Shown: positions 37,843-47,006, counted from the first letter of the stretch. The stretch is 64,000 nt of DNA from JANQPA01 sp964628385 (GCA_964628385.1 CAZVOD010000001.1:1-64000), one strand, 5' to 3'. Notes: generated from the sequence alone by a model not told the origin. Program-made: numbers and translations.

Positions 37843-38120
37843 ATGGAAGAACAAAGACCAATAACGGATTGGCTCCCGATGACTCGCAAGGATCTGGAAG
37901 CAAGCGGATGGGATGAGTTGGATGTTATCATCATCTCTGGAGATGCTTATGTAGATCATCCGGCCTTTGGAGCGGCAGTAGTCGGCAGGATTACTGAGAG
38001 CGAAGGTTACCGGGTAAAGACCTTATTGATAAGCTGATTGCCGATAAGAAAAAAGCCCTGAAAAAGGAGTATGTCAAGCAACGCAGTCGAAATAAGCGCC
38101 GAGCTAAGCGGAGAAGTTAA
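37843..38120 (+). pseudogene. YgiQ-family radical SAM remnant (internal deletion)
   Basis: The first 60 or so codons, PITDWLPMTRKDLEASGWDELDVIIISGDAYVDHPAFGAAVVGRITESEGYRV, are the conserved N-terminus of the large YgiQ radical SAM proteins (around 600-700 residues). After that the frame jumps to a Lys/Arg-rich tail, KDLIDKLIADKKKALKKEY...RNKRRAKRRS, which resembles the family's basic C-terminus, and ends at 38120. The whole radical-SAM core is missing. A GTG at 37834 could also start it. The 20-base palindrome GAAGGAG...CTCCTTC at 38121-38140 follows. Confidence 0.75.
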
Positions 38121-38157
38121 GAAGGAGCCGAAGCTCCTTCTCAATTGTCAACGAATT

Positions 38158-39357
38158 CTACAAAAAGTCCATGGGATTAAAATCTTTTCCTAAAACGGCT
38201 GGTGTATCTGCTTCCAGCCATTTGTCAAGTATAGTCGCGTACACATTTCTAAAGTCAACATCGTATATCAAATCACCTTTGTCTAGTTGGCTAAGATTGG
38301 GGCCTTCGTTGTAAAACCCAAACCTATTGAGCTGCTCTCCAACAATGTACAGGTTATTAGCCGTACCATGGTCGGTCCCATTGCTGGCATTCTGGCTAAC
38401 TCGACGGCCAAATTCTGAGAATGTCATAATCAAGGTATCTTTCATCAGATCATTTTGCTTCAAATCTTTTACAAAAGCTCTCATACCCTCGGCGTATTGT
38501 TTCAACAGGCGCTCTTGCTGATTTTTTTGATTAGCATGCGTGTCAAAACCCGTCAGGCTTAAATAATAAACTCTGGTATCCGTATCCGCTGTGATTAGCT
38601 CAGCAGTTTGTTTGAGGTCTCTGCCAAAAGGCGTACCCGGATATTCTACACTAGAGCTATAAACCTGTGACTTTTGATGGAGATAGTTGGCTGAGGATTG
38701 AGTTTCAATCAATACTTTGTAAAGATAAGCCACATCTTCGTGGTCGTGGTCGTGGTCGTGGTGCGAAGCGGCAATTCCCTCCAGCAGTCGGTTGCTGGTC
38801 AATCGCTTAAGCTGATTGGGATTACTCATGGCAAAACCCGACTTTATTTTTCCTTTTAAGGCTAAACTCAGGCTATCGTCGAGTTCGAGTGCATGATAAG
38901 GATCTGCACAGCCCGTGCAGTTGCTGTCCAGATATCTACCCAGCCAACCACTGCTCAGGTACTCATGGCTGTCGCTGGCCGTATGCCATATATCCATAGA
39001 GCGAAAATGAGAACGGTCAGGGTTGGGATAGCCTACGTTATTGATTATGGCAAGTAAGCCATCATCGTAAAGTTCCCGCATCGCTGACATGGCAGGGTTC
39101 AAGCCAAGCTGATCATTGAGCTTTAAAACCTCGTTTTTGGCAATGCCCAGGGTAGGACGATTTTTATAATAAAGATCATCCTCAAAAGGCACCACGGTAT
39201 TCAAACCATCATTGCCCCCGGAAAGCTGAACGACTACCAGTATTTTTCCGGCTCGACTGCTGTGTTGTACCCTCCTGTTCATGTTTGTCAGGAAAGAAGG
39301 CACCATGAATGCTGTTGAAGCGAGAGTAGTATGCTTTAAAAAATCTCTTCTTTTCAT
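38158..39357 (-). CDS. DUF1501 (sulfatase-like fold) Tat-exported protein
   Basis: A 399-residue DUF1501 protein with a twin-arginine signal (MKRRDFLKHTTLASTAFMV). Family landmarks are GKILVVVQLSGGNDGLNTVVP, HFRSMDIWHTA, LIMTFSEFGRRVSQNASNGTDHGTANNLYIVG (the alkaline-phosphatase-like metal region) and FRNVYATILDKWLE. A short repeat of CGTGGT units on the plus strand near 38742-38762 encodes His-Asp-His-Asp-His-Asp-His in a surface loop. It lies 22 bases after the DUF1800 gene and forms the usual pair with it. Enzymatic activity is not established for the family. Confidence 0.9.
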   Translation of the reverse strand: MKRRDFLKHTTLASTAFMVPSFLTNMNRRVQHSSRAGKILVVVQLSGGNDGLNTVVPFEDDLYYKNRPTLGIAKNEVLKLNDQLGLNPAMSAMRELYDDGLLAIINNVGYPNPDRSHFRSMDIWHTASDSHEYLSSGWLGRYLDSNCTGCADPYHALELDDSLSLALKGKIKSGFAMSNPNQLKRLTSNRLLEGIAASHHDHDHDHEDVAYLYKVLIETQSSANYLHQKSQVYSSSVEYPGTPFGRDLKQTAELITADTDTRVYYLSLTGFDTHANQKNQQERLLKQYAEGMRAFVKDLKQNDLMKDTLIMTFSEFGRRVSQNASNGTDHGTANNLYIVGEQLNRFGFYNEGPNLSQLDKGDLIYDVDFRNVYATILDKWLEADTPAVLGKDFNPMDFL

Positions 39358-39379
39358 TTTAAACTATTTTTTGAAGTGG

Positions 39380-40753
39380 CTAACAAACCTGATACTCAGG
39401 TAATGAGGTAAAGAAAATTAGTGCTCGCTGCAGGCGTTCAGTTTCAGAGCTAACACCACTAATAACTTTTTTGAAGGCTTGATCCTGAATTTTACTATTG
39501 GGCACAATCATGAAATTGCGTAGAAAGTCAAAAAGCTCCCGGTCAGACATGGAGCGGCTTTGTTTTTCCAGATCACTCAACTCAAGCCTGGCTTTTAGTT
39601 TCCTGGCATTTCTGTTCATTGCCATGGTTTCTGGCTCTTCCTTAACTTTGAATTGCACCTCGGCATTTGTCATTAGGTAAGCTCCAATATTCAAACGCAG
39701 CATCAATGTAGAATTATCGATCCAGCTTCGTCCGCCCGGCCAACCTGCTACATTGGGTGGGTTGAAAAGAATCTGGCCTAGTGAGCGCTGAAGGAAGATC
39801 ATAGACTGGGGAAGTTCAAACTCTACTTTCAGTTTTTTCTTTAATCCAGCAAGGTATTCTACCGGCGACTTAATTTTGTGCCCTCTGTTTTTTTCTTCAT
39901 AAAACCAATCACTCAAAAACAAATGGCGCATTAGTTTTCCGATATCGTAGCCGGAGTCGTAGAAAAGATCTGCTAATTCTCTCACTCTGGCGGGCTCTAT
40001 TCTTTCATTTACAAAATATTTGAAGATTTTTTCGGCGATGAAACTGGCTGTTTCTTTTCGTTCCAGAAGTATATCTATGATATCTGCTCCATCAAAGTTG
40101 CCGGTTTTTCCCATGAAAGTCTTTGTGCCATAATCGTGCTGAAAAGTCCTGAAGATATATTCATCCTGAAAATTACTGGACCAGCCGGTAAAAGCTCTGG
40201 CTGCTTCTTTTACGTCATTTTCGGTGTAATTACCCCGGCCAATAGTAAAAAGCTCCATCAGTTCACGGGCAAAGTTTTCGTTGGGCTGTTTCTTTTTATT
40301 TTGCTGATTATTTAAAAAGCGGATCATCGCAGGATCCTGAGCCATGGCCAAGACCAGGTCGCGGAAATTACCCAGTGCATGTTTTCTAATGGCATTCAAC
40401 TGTAAATCTACCAGGCGCCCTGATCTTATCTGGCAAGCAAAGTGGCCGTGCCAAAAAAGAGACATCCGTTCCAAAAGAGCACTCTGATTATCATCAGCCA
40501 TACGCTCTATCCAGGAAATATTTCGTAAAATAGCATCCTGGCGAGCCTGCTTTCTTAATTCTGCGAATTTCGATTTTTCCATGGCTCGCGGATTACCCTG
40601 AAAAGGGGCCGCTACCGGCAAAGGTTGAGCCCGGGAGGCCTTTTGGAAAAGTTCTTCTACGGCCTCTTTCCTGGTTTGCCCTTGTTTTTGCATCCATTCT
40701 TGTGGACTGAGGCCAAAACCGGCCCTCCAGTAAAGATGATGTATGTTTTGCAT
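39380..40753 (-). CDS. DUF1800 protein
   Basis: A 457-residue DUF1800 family protein, first gene of the DUF1800-DUF1501 pair. Landmarks are HLYWRAGFGLSPQEW, MSLFWHGHFACQI, NENFARELMELFTIGRGNYTENDVKEAARAFTGW and FNPPNVAGWPGGRSWIDNSTLMLRL. No signal peptide is evident, whereas the partner has a Tat signal. The pair is widespread in Bacteroidota and Planctomycetes with unknown function; co-export or a maturation role has been inferred from pairing only. Confidence 0.9.
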   Translation of the reverse strand: MQNIHHLYWRAGFGLSPQEWMQKQGQTRKEAVEELFQKASRAQPLPVAAPFQGNPRAMEKSKFAELRKQARQDAILRNISWIERMADDNQSALLERMSLFWHGHFACQIRSGRLVDLQLNAIRKHALGNFRDLVLAMAQDPAMIRFLNNQQNKKKQPNENFARELMELFTIGRGNYTENDVKEAARAFTGWSSNFQDEYIFRTFQHDYGTKTFMGKTGNFDGADIIDILLERKETASFIAEKIFKYFVNERIEPARVRELADLFYDSGYDIGKLMRHLFLSDWFYEEKNRGHKIKSPVEYLAGLKKKLKVEFELPQSMIFLQRSLGQILFNPPNVAGWPGGRSWIDNSTLMLRLNIGAYLMTNAEVQFKVKEEPETMAMNRNARKLKARLELSDLEKQSRSMSDRELFDFLRNFMIVPNSKIQDQAFKKVISGVSSETERLQRALIFFTSLPEYQVC

Positions 40754-40859
40754 GGCGATTTGAATTTTGACCTTTGGACGGAAAAAAATCAGGAGGGTTT
40801 AATTAGGAATGAGAATTGTTAATTTTATTATAAGATATTGTTTGAGTCAAAAAAGAATT

Positions 40860-40889
40860 TTGCATGCCCTGCCGGGATGGTTATTTTTG
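40860..40889 (+). promoter_or_regulatory. Promoter of the thioredoxin-thiL-M28-ALDH unit
   Basis: TTG at 40860-40862, 19 bases, then TATTTTTG at 40882-40889, a full consensus match. The start would fall near 40896, about 33 bases ahead of the thioredoxin-like gene. Confidence 0.65.
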
Positions 40890-40928
40890 TATGGCAATGT
40901 TAGAATTTGAAATTAAAAAATATACAAG

Positions 40929-42101
40929 ATGCGAGAGATGATTTTTAGTGTACTGGCTCTGATTGTTTTCAGCCTTACAACACAAGGACAGGGAATAGAA
41001 TTCTTCAAAGGCTCCTGGGAGGAAGCTGTAGCCATGGCCAAAAAGGAAGAAAAAGTAATTTTTGTAGATGCTTATGCTACCTGGTGTGGCCCCTGTAAGA
41101 GAATGGCCAAAAATGTATTTACTGATAATAAAGTAGGAGATTTTTACAACAAAAACTTCATCAATGTAAAGTTGGATATGGAAAAAGGCGATGGACTGAA
41201 GTTCCGCCAAAAGTATCCGGTATCGGCCTTTCCAACCCTTTACTATATTGACTATACCGGCGATGTAGTACAAAAGATAAAAGGAGCTCTCAGAGTAGAT
41301 GACTTTATTAATGCCGGAAAAAATGCCTTGAAAGGAATAGATCGTAGTGCTGAATTTGAAGCGGCTTACAATGAGGGAGATAGAAGCCCCGAGTTGGTTC
41401 ATGATTACATCAAGGCACTTAACCAGGCGGGCCGTTCCAGTCTTAAAGTAACCAATGAATACCTCAGAGATCAAGAGAACCTTAATGCCGAAGAAAACCT
41501 CAGGGTTATTTACGAAGGTACAGTGGAAGCGGATTCCCGTATTTTCAAGCTTCTTACAGAGCGGAGAGAAGCCATTGAGCTACTATATTCCAAAAGGGAG
41601 GTAGCAGAAAAGATTTTTGATGCCTGTAATGCTACTGTTGACAAGGCAGTGGAGTACAGGAGTGAAACGCTCCTGGAAGAATCGGTTAAAAAGGCTCAAA
41701 AATACGTACCAAAAATGGCGGACGCTTTTGAAGCAGAAGCGAAGATCAAATATTATCTGGACAAAGAGGATGCCAAAGCGTATTTGAAAGCCTGCACACA
41801 GTTGTCTAAAACATTTGATTCGGACGACCGCAAGGCCTACCATGATCTGGCTAACAGTATTATGCAAAATTTCCCGCAAAATAGTAAGGCTGGAAAAATG
41901 GCCGAAAAAATGGCTCGGGAGGCTGCTGAAGGGGGTGATAATCTTGGGTATTTTCTAACCTATTCCAGTATTTTACTGCATAATGGTAAAGAGGATAAAG
42001 CGCTTGATGCCGCTATGAAAGCAAAAACACTAGCTGAACAATCTGAGAATCGATCTGTAAAGTTAATGATCGATGAATTTATACAAAAGTTATCTAAATA
42101 A
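40929..42101 (+). CDS. Exported thioredoxin-domain protein
   Basis: A 390-residue protein with a signal peptide (about 1-22, ending TTQGQ). A thioredoxin domain occupies about 25-135: FVDAYATWCGPCKRMAKNVF carries the redox CGPC pair, and FPTLYYIDYTGDV holds the cis-Pro. The remaining 250 residues are helical and Ala/Lys/Glu-rich, probably TPR-like repeats (LLEESVKKAQKYVPKMADAF, KAYHDLANSIMQNFP). Likely a periplasmic disulfide reductase or chaperone. First gene of a four-gene run. Confidence 0.87.
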   Translation: MREMIFSVLALIVFSLTTQGQGIEFFKGSWEEAVAMAKKEEKVIFVDAYATWCGPCKRMAKNVFTDNKVGDFYNKNFINVKLDMEKGDGLKFRQKYPVSAFPTLYYIDYTGDVVQKIKGALRVDDFINAGKNALKGIDRSAEFEAAYNEGDRSPELVHDYIKALNQAGRSSLKVTNEYLRDQENLNAEENLRVIYEGTVEADSRIFKLLTERREAIELLYSKREVAEKIFDACNATVDKAVEYRSETLLEESVKKAQKYVPKMADAFEAEAKIKYYLDKEDAKAYLKACTQLSKTFDSDDRKAYHDLANSIMQNFPQNSKAGKMAEKMAREAAEGGDNLGYFLTYSSILLHNGKEDKALDAAMKAKTLAEQSENRSVKLMIDEFIQKLSK

Positions 42102-42122
42102 CCAACGTCACCGTATTACCCG

Positions 42123-43202
42123 GTGATTGGTACCAAATATAGTATGCCAGAAAAAAAATCACAAAATAAACGTACAGACGTCAATAAGCTCGGAGAATTT
42201 GGCCTGATTGACCATTTGACCCGCAAGGCTGTCCCCAATAGTAGCTCCACGATCAAAGGTGTAGGCGACGATGCCGCAGTAATTAATAACAGCGACTTTC
42301 TGACTGTCGTTTCTACAGATTCCCTGGTAGAGGGCATCCATTTTGATTTAATATATACGCCTTTAAAGCATTTGGGGTATAAAGCAGTGGTAGTAAACCT
42401 GTCGGATATCTATGCGATGAATGCACATCCGCGTCAAATTACTGTTTCTATTGCTGTTTCCAACAGGTTTTCAGTAGAAGCCTTGGAAGAGCTATACGAA
42501 GGGATATACGCGGCTTGCCGAAAATATAACGTCGACCTGGTAGGGGGCGATACCACTTCTTCTCTTAAAGGACTATTTATTAATGTCACGGCTATCGGAC
42601 AGGGTGAAAAAGACAAAATTGCCTATCGCAATACCGCTCAGGTAGGAGATTTGATTTGTATTACCGGGAATGTGGGTTCAGCCTATCTGGGGCTTCAGCT
42701 GCTTGAAAGAGAAAAGCAGCTCTTCCTGGATAATCCAGAAGTAAAGCCTGACCTGGAAGAACAAAACTATCTCATAGGCAGACAATTAAAACCGGAAGCC
42801 AGGAAGGATATGATAGAGTTATTTTCCAAAAACAATCTTATCCCTACCTCCATGATAGATATTTCGGATGGCGTGGCATCTGAGATATATCACATTTGTA
42901 AGCAATCAGGTGTGGGAGCATTACTGGAAGAAAGTGGCATTCCCATACATCCGGACGCTCAAATGATGGCTATCAAATTCAATATGGATCCGGCAACAGT
43001 AGCCCTCAGTGGAGGAGAAGACTATGAGCTGTTGTTTACCATCAGGCCCGATGAAGTCGATAAAATTAAATTTCTTCCTGACATATACATTGCAGGGGAG
43101 ATACTCCCCAAAGAAGAGGGAATAAAACTGAGTACTAAAGGGGGTAAGCTCCATGATCTACCCGCTCAGGGCTGGGTTCACTTTAATCCAAATCAAAAAT
43201 GA
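42123..43202 (+). CDS. thiL: Thiamine-monophosphate kinase
   Basis: ATP-dependent kinase making thiamine diphosphate from thiamine monophosphate, 359 residues. Landmarks are LGEFGLIDHLTRKAV, KGVGDDAAVINNSDFLTVVSTDSLVEGIHFDL (metal/ATP-binding), VGGDTTSSLKGLFINVTAIG, MIDISDGVASEIYHIC and LSGGEDYELLFTI. The Met at 42144 is an alternative start. The last four bases overlap the start of the M28 gene (ATGA). No other thiamine genes nearby. Confidence 0.95.
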   Translation: MIGTKYSMPEKKSQNKRTDVNKLGEFGLIDHLTRKAVPNSSSTIKGVGDDAAVINNSDFLTVVSTDSLVEGIHFDLIYTPLKHLGYKAVVVNLSDIYAMNAHPRQITVSIAVSNRFSVEALEELYEGIYAACRKYNVDLVGGDTTSSLKGLFINVTAIGQGEKDKIAYRNTAQVGDLICITGNVGSAYLGLQLLEREKQLFLDNPEVKPDLEEQNYLIGRQLKPEARKDMIELFSKNNLIPTSMIDISDGVASEIYHICKQSGVGALLEESGIPIHPDAQMMAIKFNMDPATVALSGGEDYELLFTIRPDEVDKIKFLPDIYIAGEILPKEEGIKLSTKGGKLHDLPAQGWVHFNPNQK

Positions 43203-44260
43203 CATCAATGAAATTGCTGCAAATAAATAAATGGTCGGCTTTTTTGCTGATACTGTTGCTATCACTTGTTTCTGCCTGCCAGGGAGATAGTGACACTTCC
43301 GGGCAAGAATCAGCGGATGTACCCGAAACAAAACCTGTCCCGGTACCGAAGTTTGAAAGAGATTCTGCCTATAGCTATGTAGCTAAGCAGGTGAGTTTTG
43401 GCCCTCGAGTGCCTAATACAGAAGCTCATCGAGAGTGTAAGGAATGGTTAGTAGGAAAATTAAAATCTTTCGGTGCCGATGTTATTGAGCAGGATTTTCA
43501 GGCGGAAGCATATACCGGTACTGTTCTAAATGGTACTAATATCATTGCCCAGTTTAATCCGGAGGCCACTAAGAGAGTGCTACTGGCGGCTCACTGGGAC
43601 ACTCGCCATATAGCGGATTCTCCGCTTAGCACAGAGCGGAAGGATGAGCCTATTTTGGGGGCAGATGATGGAGGTAGTGGTGTAGGAGTATTGCTGGAAA
43701 TAGCCAGAAATCTCCAGAAAAATCCAATAGAGATGGGAGTAGATATTGTATTTTTTGATGCCGAAGACCACGGTAGAGATCGACCGAATGATGCCCCCGC
43801 ACGTACACAAGCACAGGCGGTAGCCGATCAGGCAACCTGGTGTTTGGGTGCTCAACATTGGGCCCGCAACCTGCACAAACCCGGTTATAACCCTAAATAC
43901 GGTATCTTGCTGGATATGGTAGGAACGGAAGATGCTAAATTCACAAAAGAGGGCGTATCTATGGCATTTGCTCCCGGCCTGATGAATAAAGTCTGGAAGC
44001 TAGCCAACCAGATGGGTTACGGCAATTATCTCCTCGATCAAAGAAGCGGAGAAATAACCGATGATCATTATTTTGTCAATCGCATTGCCAAGATTCCTAT
44101 GATAGACATTATCAATAAATCAGATGACCGCCCGACTGGTTTTGGACAACACTGGCACACGCACAATGACAATATGAATATTATTAGCAAAAGAACACTA
44201 AGGGCAGTTGGCCAACTAACGCTAGCCGTGGTATACAGAGAAAATAACGGGACTTTTTAA
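43199..44260 (+). CDS. M28-family glutaminyl-peptide cyclotransferase-like lipoprotein
   Basis: A 353-residue lipoprotein (lipobox LVSAC) with an M28 metallopeptidase/glutaminyl cyclase fold. Zinc-site and catalytic residues are visible: His in LLAAHWDTRHIADSP, Asp in LGADDGGSGVGVLLEIA, acidic pair in VFFDAEDHGR, ITDDHYFVN, and His in QHWHTHNDN. The pattern (AHWDTR, GADDGGSG) is close to Bacteroidota glutaminyl cyclases that cap N-terminal Gln of exported proteins as pyroglutamate. Aminopeptidase activity cannot be excluded. Overlaps thiL by four bases. Confidence 0.85.
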   Translation: MTSMKLLQINKWSAFLLILLLSLVSACQGDSDTSGQESADVPETKPVPVPKFERDSAYSYVAKQVSFGPRVPNTEAHRECKEWLVGKLKSFGADVIEQDFQAEAYTGTVLNGTNIIAQFNPEATKRVLLAAHWDTRHIADSPLSTERKDEPILGADDGGSGVGVLLEIARNLQKNPIEMGVDIVFFDAEDHGRDRPNDAPARTQAQAVADQATWCLGAQHWARNLHKPGYNPKYGILLDMVGTEDAKFTKEGVSMAFAPGLMNKVWKLANQMGYGNYLLDQRSGEITDDHYFVNRIAKIPMIDIINKSDDRPTGFGQHWHTHNDNMNIISKRTLRAVGQLTLAVVYRENNGTF

Positions 44261-44279
44261 ATCATAAGCCTCCTAACTC

Positions 44280-45731
44280 ATGCAGATTGAAAAATATGTA
44301 AAAAATTACATTGATGGTAATTTTTCTCCGGCATCTACCAGCGACTACCTCGAGAGTATCAACCCGGCCAATGGCCGGCTGTTAACTTCCTTTCCTGATT
44401 CTGCAGAGGAAGATATTCAAAGAGCTGTGGAGGCAGCAGAGCGGGCTCAGCCAGCCTGGTCAGCTATGGATCAACAAAAGCGTTTCCGCATTCTGATGCG
44501 CATCGCTGATATTATCGAACAATTTAATGATGCCTTTGCCCGTGCAGAAACATTGGACAGTGGTAAGCCCTACACCATGGCCCACAGTGTGGACATACCC
44601 GGGGCTTTTCAACATTTCCGCTTCTTTGCTACCTCTGTGCTGCACTATTCCAGTAAAAACTTTAGCATTCAAAATGAAGCTAACAACTACACTCGTCGCC
44701 AACCCATAGGCATTGTAGGCTGCATTGTGTCCTGGCATATGCCTCTACACGAGCTCACCTGGAAAGTTGCTCCAGCTCTGGCCACGGGCAATTGTGTCGT
44801 TGTAAAGGTTTCAGAGCATACCCCGGCTACTGCTCATTTGTTTTGTAAGGCCTGCAATGAGGCCAAGCTTCCTCCGGGAGTACTGAATATTGTTTTTGGT
44901 AAAGACGAAACTATCAATCCCATTATAGCTGCCCATCCCAAAATTTACGCGCTAACCTTTACCGGACAGTTCGAACAGGGCCAAAAGATTATAGAAGCCA
45001 GTATGCCGCAAGTCAAGAAGTTGAATCTGGTTCTGGGCGGCAAGAGTCCTAATATTATTTTTGAGGATTGTGATTTTGACCAGATGATGATCAATACCCT
45101 GCGCTCTTCTTTTTCTAATAATGGTCAGCATCCTTATGCATGCTCCAGGATATATGTAGAGGAGACTCTTTACGAAAAGTTCAAAGCTGAGCTTATCAAA
45201 AGAACCTCTTTTCTGAAGATAGGTGACCCTTTTTCAACAATAACAGACCTGGGCGCGATCATATCCAACGATCAACTTGAAAAACTGCAAGGTTATGTAG
45301 AGCTGGCTCAACAAGACGGTGGAGAGATTCTGTACGGTGGTAAAGTAATTGAAATGCAAGGAGACCTGTCAGGTGGTTTCTTTTTCCGTCCGGCGATTAT
45401 AGAAGGGCTGCCGCTGGCCTGCCAGATCAACCAGGAAGAGCTTTTTGGCCCCATAGTAACAGTCGCTCCTTTCAAAAATGAAGCAGAGGCCATAAAATTG
45501 GCCAACGGTACTGACTTTGGAATGGCCGCCAGCGTATGGTCACAGAATACCTCTAAAGCATCCAGACTGGCTCATCAATTAAAAGCCGGAGTGGTCTGGA
45601 TCAATGGCTGGATGATACAAGACCTAAGAGCTCCTTTCGGAGGCTTAAAGGCTTCAGGATTATCCCAAAGTGGCGGAGAGGCTTCCCTTGACTTTTTTAC
45701 CGAGACTCAAAATATTTGTATCAAATATTAG
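44280..45731 (+). CDS. Aldehyde dehydrogenase homologue lacking catalytic residues
   Basis: A 483-residue member of the NAD-dependent aldehyde dehydrogenase superfamily, closest by eye to 2-hydroxymuconic-semialdehyde/betaine-aldehyde types. Fold and NAD-binding segments are preserved (WKVAPALATGNCVVVK, LTFTGQFEQG, NQEELFGPIVTVAPF). All three catalytic positions are altered. The oxyanion Asn of P-W-N-x-P is His153 (SWHMPL). The general-base Glu of E-L-G-G-K is Val251 (LNLVLGGKSP). The nucleophilic Cys of G-Q-x-C is Pro285 (NNGQHPYACSR), with a Cys three residues later. The frame is intact and full length, so this looks like a maintained pseudoenzyme rather than a broken gene. Last gene of the four-gene unit. 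Confidence 0.88.
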   Translation: MQIEKYVKNYIDGNFSPASTSDYLESINPANGRLLTSFPDSAEEDIQRAVEAAERAQPAWSAMDQQKRFRILMRIADIIEQFNDAFARAETLDSGKPYTMAHSVDIPGAFQHFRFFATSVLHYSSKNFSIQNEANNYTRRQPIGIVGCIVSWHMPLHELTWKVAPALATGNCVVVKVSEHTPATAHLFCKACNEAKLPPGVLNIVFGKDETINPIIAAHPKIYALTFTGQFEQGQKIIEASMPQVKKLNLVLGGKSPNIIFEDCDFDQMMINTLRSSFSNNGQHPYACSRIYVEETLYEKFKAELIKRTSFLKIGDPFSTITDLGAIISNDQLEKLQGYVELAQQDGGEILYGGKVIEMQGDLSGGFFFRPAIIEGLPLACQINQEELFGPIVTVAPFKNEAEAIKLANGTDFGMAASVWSQNTSKASRLAHQLKAGVVWINGWMIQDLRAPFGGLKASGLSQSGGEASLDFFTETQNICIKY

Positions 45732-46318
45732 CCTTTGCGACATCTAATACCATATTCTTTTTCAACCCTCATAATTTCCCGGTCAAAGATATTCTCATTA
45801 GGTAAGCAGTATAGTTCTTTCAATTTAGGAGGTAGATTGAGTTGCTTTATCTGGGTGGCCTGGCAATAAAGCTTTCTTAGTTTTTTAAGGCTGGAAATAG
45901 GATCAAGGCTCTGTACCATGGTATCCTGAACGTACAATTCTGTCATTTCCCTCAGTTTTTCCATACCTTCCAGAATTCTAATATTATTGTTGTTGAGAAA
46001 AACTGATTTCAGTTGACTCAGCTTTTTTAAAGGGAGAACATCTCTGATCTGGTGATGAGTAATAACCAATATTTCGAGATTATCCAGTTTCTGTACCCCA
46101 TTCAAATTAGTAAGCTGCAGGCTACAATTGGGATGAGGAGCACCCGGGCCGACAATTCTCAGCACAGTGGTCTCATATAATTCTCTTAATTCTTTCTCTT
46201 CCGGCAAATGGTCTACTGGTCCTTTATTGAAAAAACATTCATTAAAGGCTTTTTTCCATTGTGTTTCTAATTCTTCCCACCATTCTCGCGTAAGCTTACT
46301 ATTTGTAGATAAAGACAT
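45728..46318 (-). CDS. Leucine-rich-repeat protein
   Basis: A 196-residue protein without signal peptide. The N-terminal helical cap (LTREWWEELETQWKKAFNECFF) precedes about five LRRs of roughly 22 residues (LDNLEILVITHHQIRDVLP, LSQLKSVFLNNNNIRILEG, LREMTELYVQDTMVQSLDP, LKKLRKLYCQATQIKQL). The WW-x-x-L-E-x-Q-W-K-x-A-F cap recurs in Bacteroidota LRR proteins. Likely a cytosolic protein-protein interaction module; the partner is unknown. The stop overlaps the convergent ALDH homologue by a few bases. 83 bases downstream of the tail-collar gene. Confidence 0.85.
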   Translation of the reverse strand: MSLSTNSKLTREWWEELETQWKKAFNECFFNKGPVDHLPEEKELRELYETTVLRIVGPGAPHPNCSLQLTNLNGVQKLDNLEILVITHHQIRDVLPLKKLSQLKSVFLNNNNIRILEGMEKLREMTELYVQDTMVQSLDPISSLKKLRKLYCQATQIKQLNLPPKLKELYCLPNENIFDREIMRVEKEYGIRCRKG

Positions 46319-46401
46319 AGAAGATCTGGTTATTTAAGGCTACCTTCTAACTCAGTTGCTAAAAAGATAGCCTTGATTTTATTCCGAAAAGAATTTTTTA
46401 A

Positions 46402-46932
46402 TTAACTCCTTGACGGAAATACTCCTTGTAATGCAATAATAAAATTAACTACCTGAAAAGGCTGCACAATATTAAAAGCCTCACCGTTACCCGTATTACC
46501 TACCTGGACTGAGAGCCCCTCTAAATTTTGATTCCCAGCAGTAGTTGCTCCGATCGGAACAGCAGTCGTACCAGCAAGAAAATTATTATCCAGTGTAGTA
46601 GTAACAGCTGTTCCTCCCAGATTAAAGCTTGCATTCGCAACGTGTGTGTGGCTTGGCATTTGCGATGCACTCAAAGTGTGGGTTTCTGAACCTGCCCTTT
46701 GGCCTAGCCTCCTACTGGTCAGCCCAGGCCCATTACCCGCATGCATAGGTACTCGTCCTCTTAAGTCAGGTAAAGCAAATGTAGTACGACCATCTCCCCC
46801 ATAAGTCGTTCCAAGAATGGAAAAGAGTGCTGTATTCTGTGAAATAGGTAAAAGCTGGCCGCTGCATAATGCCCAGCCTCTAGGTGCGAAATTGCCACCA
46901 AACATTACAATCATACCAATAAATGGATCCAC
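46402..46932 (-). CDS. Phage tail-collar domain protein (MdpB-like)
   Basis: A 176-residue protein of the tail-collar/microcystin-dependent protein family. The N-terminus FIGMIVMFGGNFAPRGWALCSGQLLPISQNTALFSILGTTYGGDGRTTFALPDLRGRVPMHAG is the complete collar domain. A trimer-forming stretch (GSETHTLSASQMPSHTH) and beta-rich C-terminus follow. Related proteins are found in contractile injection systems and phage tails, but also widely as isolated genes, usually two or three in tandem. Here it is single, with no other tail genes. Sits between the LRR and the EAD-like membrane genes. Confidence 0.88.
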   Translation of the reverse strand: MDPFIGMIVMFGGNFAPRGWALCSGQLLPISQNTALFSILGTTYGGDGRTTFALPDLRGRVPMHAGNGPGLTSRRLGQRAGSETHTLSASQMPSHTHVANASFNLGGTAVTTTLDNNFLAGTTAVPIGATTAGNQNLEGLSVQVGNTGNGEAFNIVQPFQVVNFIIALQGVFPSRS

Positions 46933-47006
46933 AGTTTTAAGTGTTTAATGATTAGAAAATATCTATTTGTAATGTACCGTGGAAGTGAAGAGAACAATCA
47001 TCAGCT

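Noticed and set aside
37701..37916. A 71-residue protein-coding gene
   Set aside because: It overlaps the ygiQ remnant in another frame; the ygiQ frame has clear family similarity while this one has low-complexity residues and no signal.
46402..46932. Prophage or contractile injection system
   Set aside because: Only a single tail-collar protein is present, with no capsid, sheath, baseplate, terminase or integrase genes around it.
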